The notes below the pieces were generated by a model, which was not told the origin of the DNA, ran no database searches, and was given only the letters and a program-made list of their open reading frames with translations. DNA of 64,000 nucleotides from Rhizobium sp. WYJ-E13 (lineage in GTDB: Bacteria > Pseudomonadota > Alphaproteobacteria > Rhizobiales > Rhizobiaceae), in the NCBI RefSeq assembly GCF_018987265.1, contig NZ_CP076855.1:342181-406180 (forward strand), in the 5' to 3' direction. Shown here in pieces: positions 33,509 to 41,921 of the stretch (the stretch's first letter is position 1; each line of letters starts with the position of its first letter). The position numbers and the translations under genes were made by a program.

Positions 33509-34519
33509 ATGTCCAGATCGAAGAGCAGCAATATTCACCGCAACATCTTCCGCGCCGCCGTCGCGGTCTGCGCCCTGTTTGCCGGCATGCATGCCGCAAC
33601 GGCCCAGGACGCCGGCGACGAGAAGCTCTCGCTGAAGGGCAAGAAAATCGGCATCTCGGCGGTCGGCACCGATCATGACTGGGACCTGAAGGCCTATCAG
33701 GGCATTATCGACGAAGTGAAGGCTTTGGGCGGCGAACCGATCGCGCTCGACGCCAAGCGCAACGATCAGACGCATGTCTCGCAGCTCCAGACGCTGATCG
33801 CTCAGAAGCCCGACGCCATCATCGAACAGCTCGGCAATCTCGACGTTCTCAATCCCTGGCTGAAGCGCATTCGCGACGCCGGCATCCCGCTCTTCACCGT
33901 CGATACGGCAACGCCCTATTCGCTGAACAACAGCACGTCGAACAACTACGCGCTGGCATCGGAAGTCGCGCTGCAGATGGTTGCTGACATGGGCGGCAAG
34001 GGCAATGTGCTGGTCTTCAACGGCTTCTATAGCGTTCCGGTCTGCAAGATCCGCTACGACCAGCTGAAATACGTGCTGCAGTCCTTTCCCGATGTGAAGA
34101 TCATCGAGCCGGAACTGCGTGACGTGATCCCCAATACGGTGCAGAGCGCCTATTCCAACGTCACCGACATGCTGACCAAGTATCCCAAGGATGGCGACAT
34201 CTCTGCGGTGTGGGCATGCTGGGATATCCCGCAGATCGGCGCGACGCAGGCGATCGAGGCCGCAGGCCGCAAGGGCATCAAGACCTACGCGATCGACGGC
34301 AGCCCTGAGGTGGTCGAAATGGTCGCCAATCCCGAATCCGTTGCCGGCGCAGTCGGCGCCCAGCAGCCCTACGAGATCGGCAAGTCTGCGGCCCGCAACG
34401 CCGCAAAATACCTTGCCGGCCAAACGGTCAGCCCGTTCACTTTCGTCCCGGCGGTGTTGATTACGAAGGAAAACGCCGCGCAGACCGCGGCGCCCTTCCT
34501 CGCCAAGAAAGAAAATTGA
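33509..34519 (+). CDS. Sugar ABC transporter substrate-binding protein (RbsB-like)
   Basis: A 336-residue periplasmic protein. The N-terminal signal peptide ends near HAATAQDAGDE; the mature part has IGISAVGTDHDWDLKAYQGIIDEVKALGG, DAIIEQLGNLDVLNPWLKRIRDAGIPLFTVDT and a C-terminal lobe with VWACWDIPQIGATQAIEAAG, as in ribose- and autoinducer-type binding proteins (Peripla_BP_4). It feeds the permeases at 36108-38119. A strong hairpin follows its stop codon. Confidence 0.93.
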   Translation: MSRSKSSNIHRNIFRAAVAVCALFAGMHAATAQDAGDEKLSLKGKKIGISAVGTDHDWDLKAYQGIIDEVKALGGEPIALDAKRNDQTHVSQLQTLIAQKPDAIIEQLGNLDVLNPWLKRIRDAGIPLFTVDTATPYSLNNSTSNNYALASEVALQMVADMGGKGNVLVFNGFYSVPVCKIRYDQLKYVLQSFPDVKIIEPELRDVIPNTVQSAYSNVTDMLTKYPKDGDISAVWACWDIPQIGATQAIEAAGRKGIKTYAIDGSPEVVEMVANPESVAGAVGAQQPYEIGKSAARNAAKYLAGQTVSPFTFVPAVLITKENAAQTAAPFLAKKEN

Positions 34520-34527
34520 TTGAGCGC

Positions 34528-34557
34528 GGCACGCCTTCCTCCAGGGGAAGGCGTGCC
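34528..34557 (+). terminator. Strong intercistronic hairpin after the sugar binding-protein gene
   Basis: GGCACGCCTTCC pairs perfectly with GGAAGGCGTGCC (12 bp) round a six-base loop. No T run follows and the operon continues, so it more likely protects the upstream mRNA or attenuates, giving more binding protein than ATPase and permease. Confidence 0.7.
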
Positions 34558-34587
34558 ATAACCTAACGATGACGGGGAGGGGTTCTG

Positions 34588-36111
34588 ATGACCTCCGGAA
34601 ATGACCTTGCGATCGACATGCGCGGAATCTCGAAGAGCTTCGGGGTTGTAAAGGCATTGGCCGACGCGGATCTCAAAGTTCGGCGCGGAACCATCCATGG
34701 TCTCGTTGGCCAGAACGGCGCCGGCAAGTCGACGATCATTAAGGTGCTCGCCGGAATGCTGAAGCCCGATGCCGGAGAAATCGTCATCAACGGTCAGTCC
34801 GTATCGCGCCTCACCCCCGCCAATGTCGAAAAGCTCGGCGTTCATTTCATTCACCAGGATCGCCTGCTGGTTCCGACCGCAACCGTCGGCGAGGCGATTT
34901 TCCTGAAGAATGAACCTGGCTTCGGCTTTTTTGTCAATCACCGCAGCATGGCGCGGCGCGCCCGCGAAATGCTGCGGCAGTATTTCGATCTTGAGATTCC
35001 GGCTGGCACCCTCGTTCAGGACCTGACGACCGCGCAGCAGAAGATCGTGCAGATAACGCGCGCACTGGCTCACAATGCATCCATACTGGTGCTCGACGAG
35101 CCCACCGCGGCGCTGGTCAAGCGCGAGGTCGACAGCCTTTTCCGCGTCCTCAGGCGGCTGCGCGACGACGGCATCGCGATCATTTTCATCTCGCACTACA
35201 TGCAGGAAATCGAAGATCTGTGCGACGAAGTTACGGTCATGCGCAACGGAACCGATGTCGGCGTTATCGTGCCCCGCGAGACCGGTATAGACGAAATCGT
35301 CCGCATGATGATCAACCGCGATGTTGGCGATATGTTCCCGAAGCGCAGCGGCGCGATCGGCGAGCCGGTGCTCAAAGTCTCGAACCTTTCGCTTTCCGGC
35401 CATTTCGAGAACATCTCGTTGCAGGTCAATGCCGGTGAAGTCGTCGGCATCACCGGCCTGCTCGGATCCGGCGTCAAGGAGCTCATCCATTGCCTCTTCG
35501 GCCTCGATAAGACCGATGGCGGTGACATTGCCATCGAGGGCAGACCCGCCCGCTTCGCGACGCCTGTTTCTGCTGTCTCCCAGGACGTAGCCCTGGTACC
35601 GGAGGACCGGCGCGCGCATGGCGTTGCGCTCGGTCTTTCGGTCCGGGAAAACATTTCTCTGGCGAGCCTCAAGCGATACAGCCGCAACGGTTTCGTCTCG
35701 CGATCGCTGGAAAATGAGGCCGTGGACCGTTTCATTCGCGAGCTTTCGATCAAGACGCCGCAGCGCGACGCCCTGGTCAAGACCCTGTCGGGCGGCAATC
35801 AGCAGAAGGTTGCTCTGGCCAAGTGGCTAAGCTGCCGGTCCAAGGTCTATATCCTCGACGAGCCGACTGTCGCCGTCGATGTCGGGGCCAAGGTCGAAAT
35901 CTACAATCTGCTGAACCGGCTTGCGGCAGAAGGTGCTGCGATTCTGTTCATGTCCTCGGATTTGCTGGAGCTGATCGGCGTCTGCGATCGTATCCTGGTG
36001 ATCTATCGCGGCGAACTTACCCATGAATTTAAGGCCGGCGAGGTCGATAGCGACCGGCTGCTCTCGGCAGCCTCGGGTGCACGTGGGCCGGCAGACAGGA
36101 GTGCGGCATGA
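34588..36111 (+). CDS. Sugar ABC transporter ATPase with two ATP-binding domains (RbsA/MglA-like)
   Basis: A 507-residue duplicated ATPase. The first domain has Walker A GQNGAGKSTII and Walker B LVLDEPTAALVKREV but a degenerate signature (LTTAQQKIVQITRAL). The second has a degenerate P-loop (GITGLLGSGVKEL) yet an intact signature LSGGNQQKVALAKWLSC and YILDEPTVAVDVGAK. This split of functions is normal for the RbsA family. The downstream permease ATG overlaps its stop. Confidence 0.95.
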   Translation: MTSGNDLAIDMRGISKSFGVVKALADADLKVRRGTIHGLVGQNGAGKSTIIKVLAGMLKPDAGEIVINGQSVSRLTPANVEKLGVHFIHQDRLLVPTATVGEAIFLKNEPGFGFFVNHRSMARRAREMLRQYFDLEIPAGTLVQDLTTAQQKIVQITRALAHNASILVLDEPTAALVKREVDSLFRVLRRLRDDGIAIIFISHYMQEIEDLCDEVTVMRNGTDVGVIVPRETGIDEIVRMMINRDVGDMFPKRSGAIGEPVLKVSNLSLSGHFENISLQVNAGEVVGITGLLGSGVKELIHCLFGLDKTDGGDIAIEGRPARFATPVSAVSQDVALVPEDRRAHGVALGLSVRENISLASLKRYSRNGFVSRSLENEAVDRFIRELSIKTPQRDALVKTLSGGNQQKVALAKWLSCRSKVYILDEPTVAVDVGAKVEIYNLLNRLAAEGAAILFMSSDLLELIGVCDRILVIYRGELTHEFKAGEVDSDRLLSAASGARGPADRSAA

Positions 36112-37139
36112 GCGCGGTTCCGGCCAACAGGGAATTGACAATGAACGCCAGCGATAAAACGTCCGCGAAAGCTGGGTCCGGCAGAAAGGCGCTCATCGCA
36201 TGGGTGGTGCGGCTTGGCGCGATTGGCTGCTTCGTCCTGATCCTGCTTTATTTCGCCATCATGGCGCCGGGCTTCCTGTCTTTGTACAACGCAATGAACG
36301 TTGTGGAGCAGTCGGCGATCCTCGGCATCCTCGCCTTCGGTATGTCGACCGTCATCATCGGCGGCGGCAGCGACGTGCAGACCGGGGGCATCGATCTTTC
36401 CATGGCGGCGGCGACCGGCCTTTGCGCTGCGGTCTTCGCCAGTATGCTGAATGCGGGCTTCCCGACGCCGGTGGCATTTCTCGCGACACTGGCAACCGGC
36501 CTGCTGGTCGGTTTTCTGAACGCCATCGCTATCGTCCGGCTCAACATCCTGCCGCTGCTCGCGACGCTTGCGACGATGAATATCGTTGCAGGTGCCGAGC
36601 TGATCCTGACGCAGAATACCGTTCTGCCCGTCACCTCGGATTTCACCGCCGAACTGGCGATGGGGTCGGTGGCCGGCGTCTCCTTTCTTGCCTGGTCGCT
36701 GATCGGCTTCACGATCCTGATGCTTGTCGTGCTGCATTTCACTGGCACCGGTCTGCGGCTCTATGCCGTTGGCGGGCATCCGGAAGCCGCGCGTGCCGCT
36801 GGTATCGGCGTCGGACGATACCTGACGGGCACCTACCTGTTCTCGGGCGCCTGCGCCGCCATGGCGAGCGTTCTGCTGATCTCACGCCTCAGCGCCAGCA
36901 CGCCTGGAACCGGCGAACTTTTGCTGTCGATTCTTGCTGCGGCGCTGCTCGGCACCGTCTTCTCGCGGCGTTTCGTGCCGACGGCCGGCGGTACGCTGCT
37001 CAGCACGCTTTTCATCGGCTTTCTCGCCAACGGCTTCCAGCTGCTCAACGTCTCCAGTTATTGGGTCAATGGCGTCCAGGGCGCGCTGATCCTGCTCGTT
37101 GTTGCCGCAACCTCCTTTGCCAAACCTTCGGAGCGCTGA
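36108..37139 (+). CDS. Sugar ABC transporter permease (RbsC-like), first
   Basis: A 343-residue permease with about ten hydrophobic segments. ILGILAFGMSTVIIGGGSDVQTGGIDLSMAA is the family's conserved region and AVGGHPEAARAAGIGVGRYLTGTYLFSGACAAMA is the coupling loop. ATGA overlaps the end of the ATPase gene. Confidence 0.94.
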   Translation: MSAVPANRELTMNASDKTSAKAGSGRKALIAWVVRLGAIGCFVLILLYFAIMAPGFLSLYNAMNVVEQSAILGILAFGMSTVIIGGGSDVQTGGIDLSMAAATGLCAAVFASMLNAGFPTPVAFLATLATGLLVGFLNAIAIVRLNILPLLATLATMNIVAGAELILTQNTVLPVTSDFTAELAMGSVAGVSFLAWSLIGFTILMLVVLHFTGTGLRLYAVGGHPEAARAAGIGVGRYLTGTYLFSGACAAMASVLLISRLSASTPGTGELLLSILAAALLGTVFSRRFVPTAGGTLLSTLFIGFLANGFQLLNVSSYWVNGVQGALILLVVAATSFAKPSER

Positions 37140-37141
37140 TC

Positions 37142-38119
37142 ATGCAGATTTCCTCAAGACTTCCGCGTTTCGACGTTGCCGGCATATCGCGCTATGCGGT
37201 TGCTGTGGCTTTCCTCATGCTGCTGGTGTTCTTTTCGCTGGCCAGCCCGAGCTTCCTGACGCCGGCCAACCTGTTCAACATCCTCGTCAACAATGTCGTG
37301 CTGCTTGCCATCATCGCCTTCGGCATGACCATCGTGATTTCCGCTGGTGGCATCGATCTCTCGGTCGGCGTCTCGGTCGATATGGCGAGCATGGTCTTCA
37401 TCATGCTGCTGGCGGCGGGATCGGGGCCGGTCGTCGCGATCCTCGTCGGTCTTGCCGCCGCGCTGGCCGTCGGCCTGGTCAATTCCGTGCTGATCACCCG
37501 GCTGCGCATCAGCCCCTTCCTCGCGACGCTCGGCGTCCTGTTCATCGGGCAGAGCGTGCAGCAGATCGCAACCGGCGGCGGCCAGCCGATCTATCTCGTG
37601 ACCGGCGACGTGGTGAAGCTGTTCACAGCGATCGTGCGCACCCCCGTTTTCGGCGTGCCGATGTCCGTCATCATCTTCGCGCTTTGCGGCGTCCTGGTCT
37701 ATTTGCTGCTGCACAAGTCGGTATTCGGCCGCTATGTCCGGGCCTTCGGTGCGCAGCCAGGCGTCGCCTGGTATTCCGGCATCCGCGTGCCATTCAACAT
37801 GTCGCTGGTCTATATCGCCTGCGCCCTGCTTTGCGGCGTTGCCGGGATTATCCTGTCCTCCACCGTCAGGTCCTACGTTCCTCTTTCCGGCAACGCTTTT
37901 CTTCTCGATGCCATCGGCGCCACCTTCATTGGCACGACGATCAGCGTCGAGCGCCGTCCGAGCGTGATCGGCACGCTTCTCGGCGTGGCGCTGCTCGCGG
38001 TCGTCAAGAACGGCCTGCTGCTGATCGGCTGGAATTTCTACTGGCAGCAGGTCGGGATCGGCGTGCTCGTCTTCCTCGTCCTCGCCCTCAGCTTCGGCCT
38101 TCGTGGCCGCGACCACTAA
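37142..38119 (+). CDS. Sugar ABC transporter permease (RbsC-like), second
   Basis: About 325 residues, paralogous to the permease before it: IIAFGMTIVISAGGIDLSVGVSVDMASM and AFGAQPGVAWYSGIRVPFNMSLVYIACALLCGVAG. The ATG at 37142 lies two bases after the first permease's stop; the open frame upstream of it is an out-of-frame reading of that gene. Two distinct RbsC-type permeases in one operon imply a heterodimeric channel. Confidence 0.93.
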   Translation: MQISSRLPRFDVAGISRYAVAVAFLMLLVFFSLASPSFLTPANLFNILVNNVVLLAIIAFGMTIVISAGGIDLSVGVSVDMASMVFIMLLAAGSGPVVAILVGLAAALAVGLVNSVLITRLRISPFLATLGVLFIGQSVQQIATGGGQPIYLVTGDVVKLFTAIVRTPVFGVPMSVIIFALCGVLVYLLLHKSVFGRYVRAFGAQPGVAWYSGIRVPFNMSLVYIACALLCGVAGIILSSTVRSYVPLSGNAFLLDAIGATFIGTTISVERRPSVIGTLLGVALLAVVKNGLLLIGWNFYWQQVGIGVLVFLVLALSFGLRGRDH

Positions 38120-38127
38120 TCGAAAGC

Positions 38128-39093
38128 ATGACCATGACACGTTTTGATGTGAGCTCCATCGGCTTCTATGTCCTCGATATCCTCGGACGCCCTGTGACGC
38201 GGATACCCGACGGCGGACGCGCGGATTATATCGATGAGATCCGCATGACCGTGGCCGGCACTGCCGGCGCCACAGCAGTTGACTGCGCGATTCTCGGCTT
38301 GAATACGCGGGCGGTCACCACCGTCGGCGACGACGAGATGGGGGATTTCCTCGAGGCGAAGATGCGCAAGTTCGGCGTCGAGTGCTCGCTGGTGCGCCGC
38401 ACCCGCGATGTCCAGACGTCCGCTACCATTCTGCCGGTCCGGCCGAACGGTGAACGCCCCGCCCTCCATGTGCCGGGTTCGGCCGCCGTCTTCAATGTCG
38501 CTGCCGAGGATATGGATGCAGCTCTCGACGCCAATGTCGTTCATGTGGGCGGCACCGGACTGTTGCGCTCCTTCGACGGCGAGCCGACGCTGCGTCTGTT
38601 CCAGAAGGCCAAGGCGCTCGGCCGCATCACCACCTTCGACCTGATTCAAGCCAATCCCGAGACCTTTGCGCTGGTCGAGCCCTGCCTTCCCTATATCGAC
38701 TATTTCGTGCCCAGCATCGAGGAAGCGAGCGAGATGGCCGGCCGCAAGGACCCCCGCGAGGTGGCAGCTTTCTTCAAGCGGCGCGGCGTCAAGAATGCGA
38801 TCCTGACGCTCGGCGCGGATGGCGTCTTCGTCTCGGCGGAGAATGGCGAGGAGTTCCACCTTCCGGCCTTCGAGGTCAAGGTATCGGACACGACCGGTTG
38901 CGGCGACAGCTTCACCGCCGGCGTCATCGTCGGCATCATCAAGGGATGGGATTTGCGGACGACAGCGAAATTCGCTTCGGCCGTGGCGGCAAAGGTCGCC
39001 ATGGGCCTCGGTTCCGACGGCAAGCTTGTCTCGTTCGATGACACGATCGAAGCCATGAACAATCTCCCCGTCAAGCAGGCCGCGGCCGCGTAA
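38128..39093 (+). CDS. PfkB family carbohydrate kinase
   Basis: About 321 residues, ribokinase fold. The N-terminal part has GGRADYIDEIRMTVAGTAGATAVDCAILGL, and the ATP/catalytic motif is VSDTTGCGDSFTAGVIVGI, with the catalytic Asp. An alternative start at 38134 differs by two residues. It follows the importer directly and precedes a second SDR, and probably phosphorylates the imported sugar or its oxidised form for the class II aldolase. Confidence 0.92.
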   Translation: MTMTRFDVSSIGFYVLDILGRPVTRIPDGGRADYIDEIRMTVAGTAGATAVDCAILGLNTRAVTTVGDDEMGDFLEAKMRKFGVECSLVRRTRDVQTSATILPVRPNGERPALHVPGSAAVFNVAAEDMDAALDANVVHVGGTGLLRSFDGEPTLRLFQKAKALGRITTFDLIQANPETFALVEPCLPYIDYFVPSIEEASEMAGRKDPREVAAFFKRRGVKNAILTLGADGVFVSAENGEEFHLPAFEVKVSDTTGCGDSFTAGVIVGIIKGWDLRTTAKFASAVAAKVAMGLGSDGKLVSFDDTIEAMNNLPVKQAAAA

Positions 39094-39122
39094 TAACTTT
39101 AAGCAATAAGGATATCGAGACC

Positions 39123-39881
39123 ATGATGCGCCCAACAGGCAAAGTCGCCATCGTCACCGGAGCAAGCCGCGGCATAGGCCGTGCGATCGCCGTCGGCCTG
39201 GCGGAATTCGGATATAATGTCGCCGTCCTCGATCTGGCGTCGCAGCAGGGCGAACTCGCCGAGACAGCCCGGCAGATCACCGCGGCGGGCCGGGTCGCCC
39301 ACCAGTACGCGGTCGACGTCACCGCCCGCGGCGAGATAGACGCGGTGGTGACCGACGTGATCGCGAAGGAAGGCAGCGTCGATGTGCTGGTCAACAATGC
39401 GGGTATCCTGAAGCCCTCCACACTGGAAAATCTTTCCGAGAAGGACTGGGACGCGCATTTTGACGTCAATGCCAAGGGCGTGCTCCTGATGTGCCAGGCC
39501 GTGCTGCCGCAGATGCGCCATCAGAAGTCCGGCCGCATCATCAACATCGCCTCGATCGCCGGCCGCCAGGGCGTCGCTACCCAGGGCCACTATGCCGCAA
39601 CGAAATCGGCGGTCATCACGCTGACGCGCGTGCTCGCCCAAGAGGCTGGCATGGACGGTATCACTGTCAACGCCATCTGCCCCGGCATCATCCTGACCGA
39701 GATGGGCAAGAACAATCTCGGCAGCGACGAAGCGATCCGTCACTGGGAAGCCGTCGCCTCGCTGAAGCGGCTCGGAAATCCCGAGGACGTTGTCGGTCCC
39801 GTCCGGTTCTTCGCTTCCAGCGAATCCGATTTCGTGACGGGGCAGGCCCTCAACGTCTGCGGCGGCATCTATTTCCACTGA
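39123..39881 (+). CDS. Short-chain dehydrogenase/reductase
   Basis: A 252-residue classical SDR: VTGASRGIGRAIAVGL, NNAGILKPSTL, catalytic Ser in IASIAG and HYAATKSAV with Tyr and Lys, ending VTGQALNVCGGIYFH. AVLDLASQ at the second strand favours NAD. It is the last gene of the sugar operon and probably a second dehydrogenation step. A small hairpin (AACC-TTTA-GGGTT) follows its stop. Confidence 0.92.
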   Translation: MMRPTGKVAIVTGASRGIGRAIAVGLAEFGYNVAVLDLASQQGELAETARQITAAGRVAHQYAVDVTARGEIDAVVTDVIAKEGSVDVLVNNAGILKPSTLENLSEKDWDAHFDVNAKGVLLMCQAVLPQMRHQKSGRIINIASIAGRQGVATQGHYAATKSAVITLTRVLAQEAGMDGITVNAICPGIILTEMGKNNLGSDEAIRHWEAVASLKRLGNPEDVVGPVRFFASSESDFVTGQALNVCGGIYFH

Positions 39882-39948
39882 ACCTTTAGGGTTCCGCATC
39901 ATCGGCAGCACTTGAAGCACGGCGCACGAGCGTCGGGGAGGAAATGTC

Positions 39949-41376
39949 ATGTCTGGAAACGAACTCAAATTCTTGATCGGCGGCAACTGGGTGGATCCTA
40001 TCGGCAAGGGACGCCACACGCTGATCAATCCGGCGACGGAAGAACCCATTTGCGAGATCGCCATGGGTGACGAGCGTGACGTCGATCGCGCCGTCGCTGC
40101 GGCAAAGGCCGCCTTTCCGGCCTTCTCGACAACGCCGGTGAAGGAACGGCAGCATCTCCTCAGGCGGCTGCTTGACCTTTACAACCGCGACTATGAGCTG
40201 ATCGCCGACATGATGACCGAGGAGATGGGCACCACGTCAGCTTTCTCGCGATCGGCACAGGGATGGTGTGGTCGTTCTCACCTCGAAACAATTATCGATG
40301 TGCTTGATCACTATGTCTTTGAGGAACTGCGCGGCGACATTCTGATCTCACGGGAAGCGGTCGGCGTCTGCGCACTTATCACACCCTGGAACTGGCCCAT
40401 GAACCAGCTGGTGGTCAAGGTCGTACCGGCATTGGCCGCGGGCTGCACCATGGTCGTGAAGCCGAGCGAGTTTTCGCCGCTAAGCTCCATCCATTTCAGC
40501 GGCCTCATCAAAGAAGCCGGCTTCCCCGACGGCGTGTACAATTATATCAACGGCGAGGGCCGGGTCGTGGGTGAAGCGCTATCGCGTCATCCTGATGTCG
40601 AAATGGTCTCTGTCACCGGCTCTGCCCGGGCGGGTGTGGCTGTTGCGCGTGCTGCGGCAGACACGATCAAGCGGGTTCATCAAGAGCTTGGGGGCAAGTC
40701 CGCAAACATCATTCTCGATGATGCCGATTTCGAGGATGCTGTCAGCCGTGGCGTTCACGGATGCTACGGAAACACCGGGCAGTCCTGCAAGGCGCCCACC
40801 CGAATGCTGGTGCCGCGGGCGCGGATGAAAGAAGCTGCGGCTATCGCCGCTCGCACAGCTGACTCCGTCAGAACTGGTCCGCCGACGGAGGCGATGTCCG
40901 ACCATGGCCCCGTCGTCAACCGTCAGCAGTACGAGCGCATTCAGACGCTCATTGAGGCCGGCTTATCGGAAGGTGCGACACTGGTTGCGGGAGGTCTCGG
41001 GCGGCCAAAAGGTCTCAACCGGGGGTATTATGTGCGACCGACGGTTTTTGCCGATGTGACCTCTGAAATGACCATCGCTCGGGAGGAGATTTTCGGACCC
41101 GTTCTGTCCATCATGGCCTATCATGATGAAGAAGATGCGGTAAAGATAGCCAACGACACGGTTTATGGTCTCGCTGGCTATATCCAGACGCGGGACAAGG
41201 ATCGGGCTCGTCGAATTGCGCGGCAACTGCGTGTCGGTATGGTCTACATCAACGAGTCCGGCTGGGATGCCAAGGCACCATTCGGCGGCTACAAGCAGTC
41301 AGGCAACGGGAGGGAACACGGCGAGTTTGGTCTTTCGGACTTCCTGGAGATCAAGGCGACGGGGGGGTGGAAGTAG
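39949..41376 (+). CDS. NAD(P)-dependent aldehyde dehydrogenase
   Basis: A 475-residue full-length aldehyde dehydrogenase: ALITPWNWPMNQLVVKVVPALAAGCTMVVKPSEFSPLSS, catalytic Glu in QELGGKSANIIL, nucleophile Cys280 in GNTGQSCKAPTR and EEIFGPVLSIMAYHDEEDAV. The start follows GGAGG at good spacing. It lies 67 bp after the sugar operon in the same direction, and may oxidise the aldehyde freed by the class II aldolase, such as glycolaldehyde or lactaldehyde; this is inference. Confidence 0.94.
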   Translation: MSGNELKFLIGGNWVDPIGKGRHTLINPATEEPICEIAMGDERDVDRAVAAAKAAFPAFSTTPVKERQHLLRRLLDLYNRDYELIADMMTEEMGTTSAFSRSAQGWCGRSHLETIIDVLDHYVFEELRGDILISREAVGVCALITPWNWPMNQLVVKVVPALAAGCTMVVKPSEFSPLSSIHFSGLIKEAGFPDGVYNYINGEGRVVGEALSRHPDVEMVSVTGSARAGVAVARAAADTIKRVHQELGGKSANIILDDADFEDAVSRGVHGCYGNTGQSCKAPTRMLVPRARMKEAAAIAARTADSVRTGPPTEAMSDHGPVVNRQQYERIQTLIEAGLSEGATLVAGGLGRPKGLNRGYYVRPTVFADVTSEMTIAREEIFGPVLSIMAYHDEEDAVKIANDTVYGLAGYIQTRDKDRARRIARQLRVGMVYINESGWDAKAPFGGYKQSGNGREHGEFGLSDFLEIKATGGWK

Positions 41377-41740
41377 GGCAGTCGACACCCGCGATCGCAT
41401 CAACCTTGAAATGCTGCACTGGTCTCAGGGTGGGCAGGTGCGAACTTCGCGGTGATGCCAGTTACCCCCTTAGCCGGATTGCGGGGCGCCGTGCTGACGC
41501 CACTGTATTGGCGACGGTGATCTTCCTTGCTTCCAACGCCCCGGTAGCGCAATTAGCCGCTCAACGTTGATTGCCTACTTCCGGACGCGATCGATTTTGG
41601 CGCGACCGATCAACGGTCGCGTTTCGGTTCCGGCCTGTGCTGGCCGAGATGATCCTATTCCGGCTCGCGTATTCGGACACACCATTCCCTCGCCCGACCG
41701 GGTGACGCTGAGCCACAACAATAGCGCAGGTCAGACGATA
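41377..41740. other. Intergenic DNA with a possible SDR tail fragment
   Basis: No gene is supported. Around 41500-41540 the reading DATVLATVIFLASNAP resembles the C-terminal strand-helix region of short-chain dehydrogenases, suggesting remnant coding DNA. Confidence 0.3.
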
Positions 41741-41860
41741 ATGATTACGCCGCTGCTGACCTCTCTGGCATGGCCCTACGCCCTCGTGTTGATAATTCCA
41801 GGTCCGAACCTACTCGTCGTACTAAGAGCCGCCGTGAACCCCTCGTGGTACCGGAGCCTT
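41741..41860 (+). pseudogene. LysE/RhtB exporter, N-terminal fragment
   Basis: MITPLLTSLAWPYALVLIIPGPNLLVVLRAA matches the first transmembrane segment and the PGPN signature of LysE/RhtB amino acid exporters, but the likeness ends after about 35 residues and the frame then runs into the convergent ThDP gene. Most of the roughly 200-residue protein is missing. Confidence 0.6.
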
Positions 41861-41921
41861 AGCGTAACCGCAGACTCGCACGGGCGCCGCCTTCGCCTCC
41901 CCAGCGTATCGCTGGATCAGA

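Noticed and set aside
33482..34657. Long open frame (391 codons) on the minus strand
   Set aside because: It lies opposite the sugar binding-protein and ATPase genes. Its translation is rich in Arg, Asp and Gly with no domain, and the plus-strand genes are clear.
36200..37141. Apparent N-terminal extension of the second sugar permease
   Set aside because: The extension is an out-of-frame reading of the first permease; the true ATG is at 37142. The same applies to the extended frame before the PfkB gene.
37154..38140. Minus-strand open frame of 328 codons
   Set aside because: Antisense to the second RbsC-like permease; its Asp/Glu/His/Arg-rich low-complexity translation is typical of a high-GC shadow frame.
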